Shown: positions 21,178 to 33,452 of the stretch, piece by piece
Numbering within the stretch: position 1 is the stretch's first letter
Layout: each line of letters opens with the position of its first letter
Assembly (NCBI GenBank): GCA_948567375.1
Contig: OX419761.1
Coordinates: 46,378,501-46,442,500 of the forward strand
Direction: 5' to 3'
Origin: Lunularia cruciata
Lineage: Eukaryota > Streptophyta > Marchantiopsida > Lunulariales > Lunulariaceae
DNA: 64,000 nucleotides
Position numbers and translations under genes: made by a program
Notes under the pieces: generated by a model
What the model saw: the letters and a program-made list of their open reading frames with translations, nothing else
Told to the model about the DNA's origin: nothing
The model's database searches: none

Positions 21178-21639
21178 GATGATCTGCCAAAAGGAATACC
21201 CTCCAATTGTGGTATACACTTCAAGATTGAGTTATTACCAAGGAGTACTCCAATGAGTAGACCCCATCTATTGGCTCTCACCAAGGAGTTGGAGGAATTG
21301 CAAATATCACTTACGGAGTTGTTGGAGAAAGACCTCATATGATATAGCACATCTCCTTGGGGAGCACTGGTACTATTTGTTCCAAAGAAGGATGGAGGAC
21401 TTGTTTTTGTATTGATTACTATGGGCTCAATAAGAAAATAGTGAAGAATGCATATCTTTTGCCTCTGATCAATGACTTGCTTGATCAATTGAGTGGAGCA
21501 TAATAATTTTCCAAGTTGAATCCTTGTAGTGGCTATTGGCAAATCTCCATTGATAGGGAGGATGTGCAAAAGATTACCTTTTGCACAAGGTATGGCCATT
21601 TCAAGTGGAGTGTTTTACCTTTTGGGCTCACAAATGCTA
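21178..21639 (+). pseudogene. A2 reverse transcriptase, N-terminal part
   Basis: This resumes A2 after F at DDLPKG and runs through LTKELEELQISL, the TSPWGALVLFVPKKD block (about 21350), and degraded fingers sequence to PFGLTNA at about 21617-21639. There the sequence switches to minus-strand family D gag. A TGA at about 21340 matches one in A1. The catalytic FLDD region is missing. Confidence 0.8.
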
Positions 21640-23037
21640 ATTTTGAGCTTTTGCCTTCTTCTTCCTCTTGCTCCTTATAGAACTCAAACCACTTCTAAGC
21701 TCCTTTCTCAAGGTAGGGTTCAAAGCAATCAATTGTCCCACTGTGATGTTAGCCTTGTGACTACCAACATCCTCCAACACATTATAGTTCCATTGTTGCT
21801 TTGAGATCAAGAAGTCCTCCATTCCCAACTTCTTCCTTGGAGTCTTTGTTGTTGATGGTGTTGAGGCGCGAGTGCTCCTAGTAGACATAAGAGTATCTTT
21901 TCTTGGAGTAAATCCTTGAGAAGAGTGAACATCCTTTGCAAAACGAGCTCTCTTCTTCTCTTGTGCCAAAAGCTCCAAATTAAGACCCTTGGAGTTTGAG
22001 CACTCTCCCTTCTCATACTTGCTCTCAACCACATCTATGGATGCAATCCCCTTACCTTTGTTTGGATTAGGAGACACTTGGGTTTCACTACCTCCCCCTT
22101 TCCCTCTATTGGCTCCCTCATAACCTCTTCCTCCATGGTAAGTGGAATTTGGGCAATTCCTTTGGATATGGCCTCTTCCTCCACAACCAAAACAATTTCT
22201 ATCATTGAAATTGTTGGCTGGTTGGCCTCCTTTATATGGATAGTTTCCATAACTCTTAGGCCCTCTCCCTACATTCTGATCCACCTCTCTCTTCTCCCAT
22301 AGTTGCACCACATTGATCTTGAGATCCGCAAGTTGTTCTATGATGGTTTGAAGTGGATCCTTTGGTGGAGGTGTAAATATTGGAGCAACTACTACTTGTT
22401 GTGCAACCCTTGTCACCAAAGTATCAGAAGTTCCACCATACTTGTAACCTTGAGCAGGATGCACAACCTCCTTCACCACCAAATCACTCTCATCCCCTTC
22501 CAAACTCTCCTCCATACGAATTGCGATCTTGATAGCTTCAACCTTGGAAGAAGGTTTCTCATATCTCACCTTGCTTCTAATTTGTGGTCTCAATCCTACC
22601 ACAAAATTCTTGGTGAGCATGGCCCCTATGCCAATCATAGTAGTCTCCACATCATCTCCACCCTTCCTCAACACTATGTGAAATCTGGACTCGAACTTTT
22701 TCACTCTTTCCACATAGACTCTTACTTTCTCTCCATCTCCTTGCTTGAAAAATGTAACCTCACTCATCAATCTCTCATAACTCTCATCAGGAAGAAAGTT
22801 CTCAATGAGTGATGAAGTCAAAGTCTCCCAAGACTCCTCTTCCCCATCTCTCCTCTCTCTCTTTTGGTATTCTGATTCATACCATGTAAGTGTTGCATCC
22901 TCAAAGAAATCTGGTAATAATGAGGCCCACTCATTCTTCCTCCTCTCATTGTTTCCTATGCAAGCTCTCTTGAAGTCTCTCAAAAAGACCTCCACATCTT
23001 CTCCATCCTTGCCAAAGAAAACCGGAAGTTTCCCCAT
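21640..23037 (-). pseudogene. D2 gag fragment (466 codons open)
   Basis: Open from ATG at 23037 (MGKLPVFFGKDGEDVEVF) for 466 codons. It includes the retrotransposon gag fold (LLPDFFEDATLTWYESEY), a zinc knuckle CFGCGGRGHIQRNC (about 22183), and a basic Ser/Thr-rich tail. It then ends by truncation rather than at the natural gag-protease junction. Compared with D1 gag, substitutions are few by eye. With no protease or polymerase attached it could at most make a free gag-like protein, and whether it is expressed is unknown. Confidence 0.85.
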
Positions 23038-23374
23038 CTTAACCCCTCATTATCTTTCTTTTCTCTTAATTTTTTTTCTCTCACTCTATTACTAATAGAG
23101 TATATACATGACTAACACCATCTGAGAATAATCCACTCTAGGGAACACAAAAGGTTCAGGGTGCTCCAAGATTTCTATAGCAACATCAAATCCTAGAGTG
23201 CATATTAATCAAACTCTCCTGGATAGTTTATCCATAAGTTGAAAGATTATCTCCATCACTAATCTTGAGAACTAGCTGATGAATGTGGTAGTATTTCTGT
23301 AGCTATACTAAGACTCTCTCCAAGATCCTTCACCAAAGTCTCCAAAGGTGATTTTACTCCACTACACTCATGTC

Positions 23375-23887
23375 CTATTGGAAGTCCTTCAACTCCACAA
23401 ACCTCACACAACTCCTTGGTCTTAGATCTTCTCCCAATCTTGGTGAAGAAGGTCCAACATGCAAACCCAAGTCAAGTAAGCCTCTCCTTTCCCTCAATCT
23501 CTTGCTCTCAAAAGTCAATGGACATGAACTTGCCTTATGTCCCTTCTCTCCAAATAGAAAGCACTTAGACTCACTCTTTCCTCCAAGTGGTGTAGATTTT
23601 TGGATCCTCTCAACACTCTCTTCAAATTCTATTGTAAACTCTCTTTTCCTCAAATCCACCTCTACAATTACCTCAACCCTTGGGTAACCTTGCATAATCT
23701 CAATTTTCACTCTTGATGACCCTCCATGTTCCCAAGATGAATCTAAACACTCAAACATGCTTTTTGTTGCTCTCAAACTCCTCATGCATGAGATCTCCAT
23801 TTTGCACAATTGACCCTTCCTCACAATGTTACTCAAATCTCCCAACAAGTATGTGACAATCCTCTGAAATTTTTCACACTTGATCAC
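23375..23887 (-). pseudogene. D2 ORF1, zinc-knuckle protein upstream of gag
   Basis: This 170-codon minus-strand frame lies upstream of gag. It starts MIKCEKFQRIV, contains VDLRKREFTIEFEESVE, and has a knuckle in which the second Cys is lost (CFLFGEKGHKASSC instead of CFLC). Relative to D1 it keeps the N-terminal half in frame but slips near 23435, so the second Cys/His cluster (present in D1) is out of frame. Taken together the two copies imply an ancestral frame of about 225 codons. Function unknown; RNA binding is inferred from the knuckle. Confidence 0.65.
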
Positions 23888-24189
23888 AACTCCATGGTGT
23901 CCCTCCTTGAAAAATTTCAGATCTTTTCTTTGAGCCTTTTGGCCTATTCAGCACACATATTTCAGATTTGGTCTGAAAACCACCCCCCTCACTTCAAAAA
24001 CTCATAACTCCTTGCAAAAAAATGATCTCTCGCTAATTTTTGTGGCAGCAGGTAGGATAAAATGAACTGAATTTTCTTAAAACTTTTCAGGAAAATTCAC
24101 TAAAAATTGAAGAAATGGCAGAATCTATACAATTTTCCAAAGAGCATGCAATTGCGGGAGCACTTTACCCTATCAACTTTCAAAAATTT

Positions 24190-24420
24190 TAGCACAGTGC
24201 GCATAGTAGCTCTCACAATAAATTTCAAGTGTGCTAATTGAAAGATAACCCAAGCTATCATGTGTAGAAATTTCAAGTCCAGATCTCAAACTTGAGATTT
24301 TACCCAAAATCACCTTAATCCCCAAAATCTACAATCCACCTCACACAGTCTCTCCAATTCCTCTCATGTGTACAAGATGTACAAAATCACCTCAAAGACA
24401 TCATAATGAACTACAGGGAC
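24190..24420 (-). repeat. D2 leader segment, left copy of a direct duplication
   Basis: About 230 bp of family D leader, starting TTAGCACAGTGCGCATAG and ending near GAACTACAGGG. It is repeated in the same orientation at 25268-25500. D1 has the segment only once (about 51635-51865). Confidence 0.9.
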
Positions 24421-24466
24421 ATACAAACAAGAGTAACCTATTATGGAGAACCATCCACAAGGATTA

Positions 24467-25266
24467 GGAGCATGCTACTTTTCTAAGTTGGATCTTTGCA
24501 ACAACTATTGGCAAATTCATATTCAGAGAGAAGATGTGCAAAAGACTACCTTTCATACAAGGTATGGGCATTTTGAGTGGAGAGTTCTACCTTTTGGACT
24601 CACTAATGCTCTTGCAGTCTTCATAGATCAGATGCGTCGGGTGTTAGATGGATTATTGGATCAGTCCATGGTGGTGTTCTTGGATGATATCTTAATTTAT
24701 AGTAAGACAGAGGCAGAACATGTGATTCATGTGCTAGAAGTCCTAAGACGACAACGACAATGGAAATTTTATTGCAAGAAGTCAAAGTGTGCCTTTTGGC
24801 AGAAGGAGGTTACCTTCTTGGGTCATAAGATCTCATCAAAGGGGATCAAGATGGAAGAAGAGAAGATCAAGGCCATTACTGATTGGCCTACCCCAAAGGA
24901 TGCTACAAAAGTATGGGCATTCAATGGATTGGCTAGTTTTTACCGACAATTCATCTATTATTATGCTCATGTGGTTGCACTACTGACTGATCTCTTGGGA
25001 AAGAACTTAAGCTTCTAGTGGACCACCAAGCATGAAGAAGCATTCCAAAATTTAAAGCATATGGTGTCTTCAAGACCCATTCTTCAACCATATAATCCTC
25101 AACTACCCTATGTAGTTGATTTTGATGCTTCTAACTTTGCAATTGGAGCCGTGCTGCAACAAGAATTCCGAGATGGACTCCATCCCGTTGCCTTTGTGTC
25201 TCACCGACTCAATATGGCTGAACAAAACTACTCTGCTCAAGATCAAGAACAACTTGCAATGGTATA
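24467..25266 (+). pseudogene. A5: captured family A RT/RNase H fragment
   Basis: About 800 bp of family A in plus orientation, spanning the FSKLDLCNNYWQI block, FLDD, KNLSF, the shared TAG (25016-25018) and the first half of RNase H up to QLAMV. By eye it differs from A1 9172-9967 at only about a dozen bases. It has no LTR or target duplication of its own. It sits between two copies of the D leader, with about 45 bp of filler DNA (24421-24466) on its left. It is therefore a displaced fragment and not an independent insertion. Confidence 0.88.
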
Positions 25267-25267
25267 G

Positions 25268-25500
25268 TTAGCACAGTGCGCATAGTAGCTCTCACAATAA
25301 ATTTCAAGTGTGCTAATTGAAAGATAACCCAAGCTATCATGTATAGAAATTTCAAGTCCAGATCTCAAACTTGAGATTTTATCCAAAATCACCTTAATCT
25401 CCAAAATCTACAATCCACCTCACACAGTCTCTCCAATTTCTCTCATGTGTACAAGATGTACAAAATCACCTCAAAGACATCATAATGAACTATAGGGTAT
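25268..25500 (-). repeat. D2 leader segment, right copy of the duplication
   Basis: Same sequence as 24190-24420 with a few substitutions. It continues into the normal D leader (GGGTATACAAATGG) and on to the primer site at about 25634-25650. Confidence 0.9.
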
Positions 25501-25654
25501 ACAAATGGATCTTGGTTCTCTAACATAAGTTCAACACTCTCCTCTCCTAATGTTCTCTCCAAGTGAGCTCTCATAGCCTCCTTCTACCTAATGTAAAATT
25601 GAACGTGGAACATTATCTTGCCTTTTAGAGAGGTCCCGGTAATGGAACCAAAAA

Positions 25655-28252
25655 TGTGAGCCGGCTTGTCTCTCACTCAGGATGAACCTTGTGGTACCCA
25701 TATTTTTCATTATTTATGAGTTTTGAAGAAAAAGTGTCTTGTTGAAACCAAATTGAAACCAAATGGAGAAGAAATGAGTGAAAACTTGTGTTTTGATCAA
25801 GCTTGATGAAGTTGACTTCATGTTGGAGGAAGAAGGACTCAGATTGGAGCAAACCTAAAGAAATTTATTTCGTGTCAGAGGAGGGAAAAACTCGGACCAG
25901 ACGCCGAAGGAGGGTTTCTTTGCATCAAAATAAAGATTACAAGTCAGTAATACTGTGGGAGCCATATCTCAATGACCACAAGTCCAAATCAAATGTGCTT
26001 TATCTTGTTGGAAGCGTCTCGTTTAGGGCTTTTCATTGCTACCAAAATCGCAAAGTTTGGAGGTCTGTAGAAGAAATTACAAGCATTTGAAGTTTTGGGA
26101 GTAGATGTACAAAGTAGTTTGGTGTCTTTGGGTCAATGTGACTTTGTACTTCGGACTTCGGGTTTACATGACTTTGGGTCATGAGACTTTGCCTCAAGAA
26201 AAAGATGACTAAATCCAAGGTAGCCGGACCTTGGAGTGTAGTGAAGGTGACTTTGGGAATCTTGCGGGAGGCATTAGAGGAAGTTAGAGTAAGGAAAGAA
26301 GATATTTAGGATACTCATGACTTCAATTTTAGTTCTGATTGAAGATGGAATATGAATTGAAAGAGAAATTGTAGTTGTGAATAAACCCAAAGTGCAGGAT
26401 CGGATAGTAAGTGTCTTTAGGTCAGGTACATGAGTGATTAGGGGAAAAAGGGTTACAAATTGAAGGTGTAGATAGTGTACCCATACTTTCAATTATAATT
26501 CTTGATGAGGATATAATAGAATTAGCAAAAGAGTTGATAGTAGTTAAACCCGAAGTAAGAGAGATAGGAGTGCATGTGTCTTTGGATTTGACATTTGACA
26601 CTTTAGAGAAGAGTGGATCGGGAGATAGAGATTTAGATGGATTACTTGTCATAGGAATTGTAAATCAGAGTGGAGAATTAGTAGAATTGGTAAAAGATGT
26701 AGGAGTTATGAAACCCAAGGATAGAGTAGTAGTGAATGAAGTTACTTCGGGATCAGGTTTGAAAGCCGAGGAAGAAGTAGATATCGGATTGGATTAGTAA
26801 CAGTTTTGAGATTTGAAGAGATAGATATGAAGGGTTGCATTGTCATTTTGGATCTCCAAGTTAGAAGAGTTGTTGTAGAGTGGTATAGTTGTTAGAACTA
26901 TTGATTGCTTCACTATTTAAGAGTGGCATTTGTACTCATATGTTGTTAGTGCTCATTATTTCTAAGAATAGATAAGCAAAGTGTTGTGAAGCAGTGCTCA
27001 TTGCTTGAGCTTGATTCCAAGTATCAGCTTTACAATTGTGTTTGTGAGTGTGTGGAGAATTTTGAAATACAAGTCAGTGTGCTTGTTGGATGTTGGATTC
27101 CGCAGCCTTGATCTTCATTCTGTGTGTTTGATCCTAAGTGAAGTGCAATCGAAGCAATGCCTTGACAAATCTGAAAGGAATTGTAGTGTTGGTAGTATTT
27201 TGCATTTGTGAGTGCAATGCGAGGTTGATATGAAGCAATTTTGATCGAGGAAGTTGTGCCTTCAGTGGAAGGGTGGAACATAATTCTAAGGCGAAGTCAT
27301 TTTGTAGTGAAGTGTCATTTTTGGGAGAGTCTAAATCATCACAATCAAGATTGTTTGGAAAGATTTGATGGAGTTGTGATTAAGGAGTGTTAATTTGTGA
27401 CAAGACTGAGAATTAGTGCTTGTTACTCTCTTTTGGGTGTGGTTTCTACCTGAGAGATTAAAGACAAAACCAAGAAGAACTATAATGTTATTATTTGACT
27501 TCATATTTAGACATTTCTTAATCGTATCTCTGCGAGAACAAACTTTACTTACTTGATTACCGCAAAAGTGATATTTTCCAAGTTGTCACAAACCTCTGAT
27601 GGCTATTATGGTAGCGCACCATGGACTAAGAAGGCAAGGAACCCCAACTCAATCATACTCCACCAATGCTAACACTTCAAGACTCAAGACATTGCTCACT
27701 AGAGAACTCAATGAGAGAGAGATAGTTGCAAATGAAAGGATGTTGAGTACCTCTTCACCCCTTGTTTATATACTTGTGAAATAGTTACGTACCAAAGTTA
27801 CTAATTACCATAGTAACTCAAGTTACTAGACTAAATTTCAAGTAAAGTCAAAAAGTAAAAAGAAATATCCATTCACATGGGCATATTCCCTTAAGCATGT
27901 GGTCTTATCTTGACCCAACCATTAAGTCAATGATTCCTTCACATGGGCTATCCTTGGACTAAAGAAGAATCCAAAACAAAAAGGCTTGCGGGCCCAAGAG
28001 TTCTCAACTCTTTCCTCAAAGTCAAACACCTAGGAATACTACCAAGTCAACACACTAAAACCCAAAATAGTGGTACTCATCTTTTCTACTTCCTCTAAAG
28101 TAAGGTCCCCTTTATTTTAGCTATGACTAACTTTAGCTAACCATGACTAATATAGAACCATCCTTTATCTCTATATAAATAATATCTCTTAAGTACTTGT
28201 AATACCAAGCTAAATATCACAATACCACACACATGCACAAATGGGTGTTATA
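25655..28252 (-). repeat. D2 5' LTR, split by B2
   Basis: LTR pieces are 25655-25689 and 27591-28252, separated by B2. The plus strand starts TGTGAGCCGGC and ends GGGTGTTATA. A second, partial D LTR (D3) begins immediately after at 28253. Confidence 0.9.
25690..27590 (+). mobile_element. B2: shorter copy of element B, TSD AACCT
   Basis: This 1901-bp insertion in the D2 LTR begins TGTGGTACCCAT and ends AGTTGTCACA. AACCT is duplicated at 25685-25689 and 27591-27595, and the empty site is seen in D1 at 44927. The 3' 1.1 kb matches B1 well. The 5' kilobase is mostly different sequence apart from short shared motifs (GACTTTGGGTCAT). Only a remnant of the coiled-coil frame persists at 26534-26797 (shared LEKSGSGD and VTSGSGLKAEEEVDIG). 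It lacks the inverted duplication of B1. Confidence 0.88.
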
Positions 28253-31139
28253 GATCTAACCACTAAGTCAAGGATTCCTTCACATGGGCTATCCTTGGAC
28301 TAAAGAAGAATCCAAAACAAAAAGGCTTGCGGGCCCAAGAGTTTTCAACTCTTTCCTCAAAGCCAAACACCTAGGAATAATACCAAGTCAACACACTAAA
28401 ATCTAAAATAGTGATGCTCATCTTTTCTACTTCCTCTAAAGTAAGGTCCCCTCTATCTTAGCTATGACTAAATTTAGCTAACCATGACTAATATAGAACC
28501 ATCCTTTATCTCTATATAAATAATATCTCTTAAGTACTTGTCATACCAAGCTAAATATCACTATACCACACATATGCACAAATGGGTGGTACATTTACCC
28601 TCGGACTAAGTTTTCACTTTGTCCTCAAAGTGAAGGTCTCTCTACCTTCTATGGTACATCTTCAACTTATCATGGTTAATCCTATCAAAGTGTCTTCCTC
28701 CCAACTCCTTGAGATCATAGGTATAATTTCCCCACACCTTCTCCACTATGAAAGGTCCAAAGTACTTAGGCAAAAACTTCTTTTGCACTCTCTTGAATCG
28801 AATGGAATCAAGCAACATTACCCAATCACCTTCTTTGAAAGGCTCCACCTTCTTCTTGCCTTGCCTATTGTCATAGCTCTCCTTTTGTTTCCTTTGGGCT
28901 TGCTCTAGTTGAACCATAGTAATTGCTCTTGCCTCTTCCAACTCCATGAGTTGATCCTTCCTTGACTTCTCTGCATCACCTCCTTGTGCTTTTTCTTAAA
29001 TTTCCTATGAATGCCTTGGAAGGTAGGAAGATCAAAGTAAATAGGTAAGGTAGACTCAATACCATATACCAATTGAAATGAAGAATATCCGGTGGAAGTC
29101 TTCATGGTTGTCCTATACTCCCACAAAATTGCATGAATCCTCTTGTCCCAATGATGTTTAGCCCCCTCCATTTCTGCATCTTTGGCCAACATCATGCACA
29201 AGGTCTGATTGGTTCTCTCTGCCAAGCCATTGGAATTTGGCTTATAGGATGTAGTTACTTTCTGTGTGATAGAGAAATGTCGTAGCATGGTTGTAGTGAT
29301 GCTTCATGTAAAATCTCCTCCTCTATTAGAAACCAACTCCAAAGGGCATCCAAACCTAGTGATAATGCGTTCATAAAAAATTCTACCCACTTCATCTTCA
29401 TTCTTGTCCCTCAATGGTCTAGCCTCAACCCACTTGGTAGGTAATCAGTAACTACCACAATGTATTGATTGTTCCTTTGGGTTCTATTGAGAGGACCTAC
29501 AAAATCAATTCCCCACTTCTCAAAAGGTCCTAGCAATGGAATTGATCTAAGTGGTGGAGTGGATGTAGAATTTCTAGCAAAGGCTTGACAAACATGACAA
29601 GTTTTGCAATAATCAAGACAATCCTTGAAAACCACTCTCCAATGGTAACCTGCATCTAGAATCTTGAAAGCAGTCACCTTTCTTGCAAAGTGTCCTCCAC
29701 ATACTAAACCTTCATGAAACTCCTTTATGAGTAGGATAGACTCTTCCTTGCCCACTACTCTTTGAAGAAGACCATCTGCTCCTTGGTGAAAAAGAATATC
29801 CTCCACCATTGTGTAAGTTCTAGATCTTGTTGCAAGGGCCTTCCTCTCCCTAGCATGCATCCCTTTTGGATAGTTACCTCTTGTTACAAAATCCACAATC
29901 TCTTTGTACTCCATTGGAACCTCTTGAGTGACTGAGATTGTCATGAGCTCCTCATCCGAGAAGGAATTATCCACTTGCTCATCTTCATCATGATCATAGG
30001 CCCTAGATAACAAATCAGCATTGGCATGTTTCTTCCCTGGCCTATCCTCAATGGTGTAGTCATACTCAGACAAGAGTATCATCCACCTTGTTAGTCTCCC
30101 TTCCACATTAGGCTTGTTGAAGATGTACTTCAAAGCCTTGTGATCTATGACAATGGTGTATTTCCCTCCAATCAAGTAGTGTCTAAACTTCTTGAGACCA
30201 AAGATCATTGCCAACCCTTCTCTCTCCATGACAGAGTAGTTCTTCTCTACTGAAACCATCTGCCTACTAGCATAAGCTATTGGATGATCATGCTCATCTT
30301 GGTCTAATTGACTAAGAGTGCATCCTATAGCTACATTAGAAGCATCAGTGTAGAGGATGAAAGGCTTACTCCAATCAGGTTTAGCAAGAATTGGAGCTAC
30401 AACAAGGGATTGCTTGAGCTCCTCACAAGTTTTGAGAGCCTCCTTGTCTTCCAAAATCACCATGTAATCTACACCCTTCTTCATGTAGATGGTCAATGCA
30501 TAAGCCTTATTGGAAAATGAGAAGATGAACCTCCTATAGTACCCAACCATCCCCAAGAATTGTTGTAACTTTGTCAAGCTAGAAGGGAATGGAAGGTCTG
30601 AGATTTTCCTCACCTTCTAAGGATCAACTGCTATTCCATCCTTGGAGATGATATGCTCCAAAAGTAGACCTTCTTCACATCCAAAATTGCACTTCTCTGG
30701 GTTGAGTGATGCATTTGCCTCATCTAAGCATTGCAAGACCTTGATTAGGTGCTCAAAGTGCTCCTCTTTGCTCCCATAGACACAAAAGTCATCAATGAAG
30801 TCTCTCACAAATTTCCCAATGAAAGGTTCAAATACCTTGTTCATGAACCGTTGGAATGTGGCTGGAGCATTGCAAACCCTAAAAGGCATGACCTTGAAAG
30901 TGTAAGTTTCCCAAGGTGTAGTGAATGTGGTGAGTTGTTGATGCTCTAGTGCAATCTTGATTTGGTTATATCCATTATAACTATCTCCAAAACTGTACCT
31001 CTCATGACTTGCAACCTCCTCCAAGATCTCATCAATGAATGGCAATGGGTAGTAGTCCTTCTTGGTAACAACATTGAGCTTCTTGTAATCCACACATACT
31101 CGAAGCTTGCAATTCTTTTTCTTCACAATGACAATTGGA
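28253..31139 (-). mobile_element. D3: 3' half of a family D element
   Basis: This minus-strand D copy has a partial 3' LTR (28253-28593), polypurine tract, integrase (28642 to about 29400), RNase H and most of reverse transcriptase (to 31139), where it is truncated. Open blocks are 28642-28947, 28905-29288, 29411-30613 (400 codons, RT thumb through RNase H into integrase) and 30617-31126 (RT palm with FIDDF). Frameshifts near 28930 and 29420 and a stop near 30614 break the polyprotein. D2 and D3 together look like two ends of family D copies joined through their LTRs. Confidence 0.85.
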
Positions 31140-31452
31140 GCACAAAGTAAGGTCCCCTCTATCTTAGCTATGACTAACTTTAGCTAACCATGACTAACAT
31201 AGAACCATCCTTTATCCCTATATAAATAATATCTCTTAAGTACTTGTAATACCAAGCTAAATATCACAATACCACACACATGCACAAATGGGTGTTACAT
31301 TTACCCCCAGACTAAGTTTTCACTTTGCCCTCAAAGTGAAGGTCTCTGTACCTTCTATGGTACATCTTCAACTTATCATGGTTAATCTTATCAAAGTGTC
31401 TTCCTCCCAACTCCTTGAGATCATAGGTGTAATTGCACAAATGGGTGTTACA
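31140..31452 (-). repeat. D4: D LTR and 3'-end fragments
   Basis: 31143-31299 is the 5' part of a D LTR, 31300-31435 is D sequence next to the polypurine tract (TTACCCCCAGACTAAG on the plus strand), and 31436-31452 is a further LTR terminus (GCACAAATGGGTGTTACA). After that, family A sequence resumes at GACCACC. The pattern indicates repeated illegitimate recombination among D copies. Confidence 0.85.
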
Positions 31453-32870
31453 AGACCACCAAGCACAAAGAAGCATTCCAAAAGTTGAAACATATGGTGT
31501 CTTCAAGGCCAATTCTTCAACCATATGATCCTCCACTACCCTATGTGGTTGATTTTGATGCTTCTTACTTTGCAATTGGAGCCATGTTGCAAAAAGAATT
31601 CTCAGATGTACTACATCTCATTTCTTTTGTGTCTCACCGACTAAATACGGCTGAAAGAAATTACTTTGCTCAAGATCAAGAATACCTTGCAATGGTATAT
31701 GCCACCAAGGTCTAGAGGCATTATCTTTTTAGAAAAAATCAATCATGCAAACTGATCACAAACCATTGTTGCAAACCTTAAACTTTGAACACATGAAGAG
31801 TCAACATTATCAATGGGAGGACAACTCCAATTGTTTGACATCAAAATTGAGTACAAACCAGGTCGGTTCCAAGTCATCACTGATGCTCTATCATGACGAC
31901 TTGATTTGAAGTCTCTTCCTCTCATCATGGCAGCAATTACGACGGTGTCAATTGACCCCAAGGTCCAATACAAGTTTTGGTCAACTCTACAACAAGCTCC
32001 CTTCTTCCAAATAGTACATGATTTTCTTATAGCAAGCAACAAGGAGTACAACACCTTCTCCTTCAAGGAAGGCCTTCTATTACATGAGGACCGGATTTAT
32101 GTTCCAATCAAAGGTGATCTCCAACTTTTGCACCTTCAAGAAGCCCATGATTTACCAATAGGTGGTCACATGGGTGTGGACAAGAACTTGGGTACCCTCT
32201 AACGCTGATGGTGGTGGCCCAACATGATACAAGATGTTCAAGAGTTATTTGATCATGTGAGGGCCAATGTAACAAGGCCAGCAACCAGAAGCCAAACGGA
32301 CTCCTTCAACCACACCCCATTCTATCCGATTGATGGGAACACGTGAGCTTGGATCTCATTACATCCTTGCCCAAGACAAAGCAAGGACACATAGCCCATC
32401 ATTTGTGGTGTTTGTGGATAAATTTAATAAGCAAATCCACTTGGCACCAACCTTTGATACCATGGATGCTCCAACCTTAGTGCAAAACTACTTTGACAAT
32501 GTCTTCAAGCATCATGGGATGCCACATGTACTCATCTTTGACCATGATCCTTGATTCACCTAAAAGTTTTGGCAAGCACTCTTCTAGATACTTGGCACCA
32601 AGCTTGCTTTATCCATGTCCTATCATCCTCAAATTGATGAACAAACCAAATATGCAAATCATACCTTGGAAGACATGTTGCGTGCCTTTGTCAATGTCCA
32701 CCATACCAATTGGGATGAGTGTCTGCAGCTACAAAAATTGCCTATAATAATTCCAAACATGCAAGCACCAGATTTTCTCCTTTCTTTCTCAATTTTGGCC
32801 AAGATCCACTTGTTCTAGATCCTCTTCTTGCTACTGCTCCATCTTAGGTCCCTCATACTTCAACATTCTT
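31453..32870 (+). pseudogene. A2 RNase H and integrase, decayed
   Basis: Continuation of A2. RNase H is at 31485-31715 (VDFDASYFAIGAMLQKEF, then QDQEYLAMVYA) and the DALS block has TGA 31894-31896. The integrase zinc region is at 31906-32202 (HDLPIGGHMGVDK), and the core at 32330-32554 ends with FDHDP followed by TGA 32552-32554. The block with the third acidic residue (about 32615-32690) has LEDMLRAFVNVHHTNWDE. Stops and frameshifts separate all pieces, so no enzyme can be made. Confidence 0.85.
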
Positions 32871-33420
32871 GACCACCATATCCCAATCTCTCCAACAAGC
32901 CAAATCTAATCTCCTTGTTGCTCGGAATCATCAAAAACAATATGTAGACCGCCATCATTGTGATCTCATCTTTGAAGTGGTGATAAAGTCATGCTATCTT
33001 GTAGTAACCTACTCCTCCCACTTGATACCCAAGTTTGTAAACTTGCCCCTAATTGGATAGGACACTTTGATATCACCCAAATCATCTATCATGTTGCTTA
33101 TTGACTTGTCTTACCTTGTCATATGCACATCCACCTTGTCTTTCATATTTCCAAGTTAAAACCCTTTGTTTCTAAGCCAACTTTCTTTTCCTCTCATGTC
33201 CAACCTCCTCCTCTTCCTCCTCCCATCCCTATCAATGATCATGAAGAGTACAAAGTTGATTGTATCCTTGCACGTCGCCACATTTAACAAGGATGTCAAC
33301 AACATACGGAGTACAAGGTCCTTTGGAAAGGGTATCTCCTTCATGATGCCACATAGGAACCTCTTTCTCACCTCTAGAATGCACAAATGGCCATCCAAGA
33401 GTTTGAAGCTTCAATGGCAA
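32871..33420 (+). pseudogene. A2 integrase tail and chromodomain
   Basis: Decayed chromovirus C-terminus. The basic linker (QQAKSNLLVARNHQKQYVDR, about 32896) is followed by a GPF-like block near 33055, an HPVF-like block near 33135, and chromodomain remnants at 33247-33400 (EYKVLWKGY and the DAT-x-EPLSH region). Frameshifts near 32975 and 33285 and stops at about 33058 and 33352 are present. Confidence 0.75.
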
Positions 33421-33452
33421 TGAGAACATCACCAACTAGGGGTGGAAGAATA

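Larger units (their letters stand above)
21640..28252 (-). mobile_element. D2: 5' half of a family D element with later insertions
   Basis: This minus-strand family D copy retains the 5' LTR (25655-28252, split by B2), leader, ORF1 and gag. It is truncated at 21640, in the linker after the gag frame. The leader contains a captured family A fragment flanked by duplicated leader sequence. The probable primer site beside the LTR reads CCCGGTAATGGAACCA, two mutations from the D1 form. D2 gag closely matches D1 gag. Confidence 0.85.
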
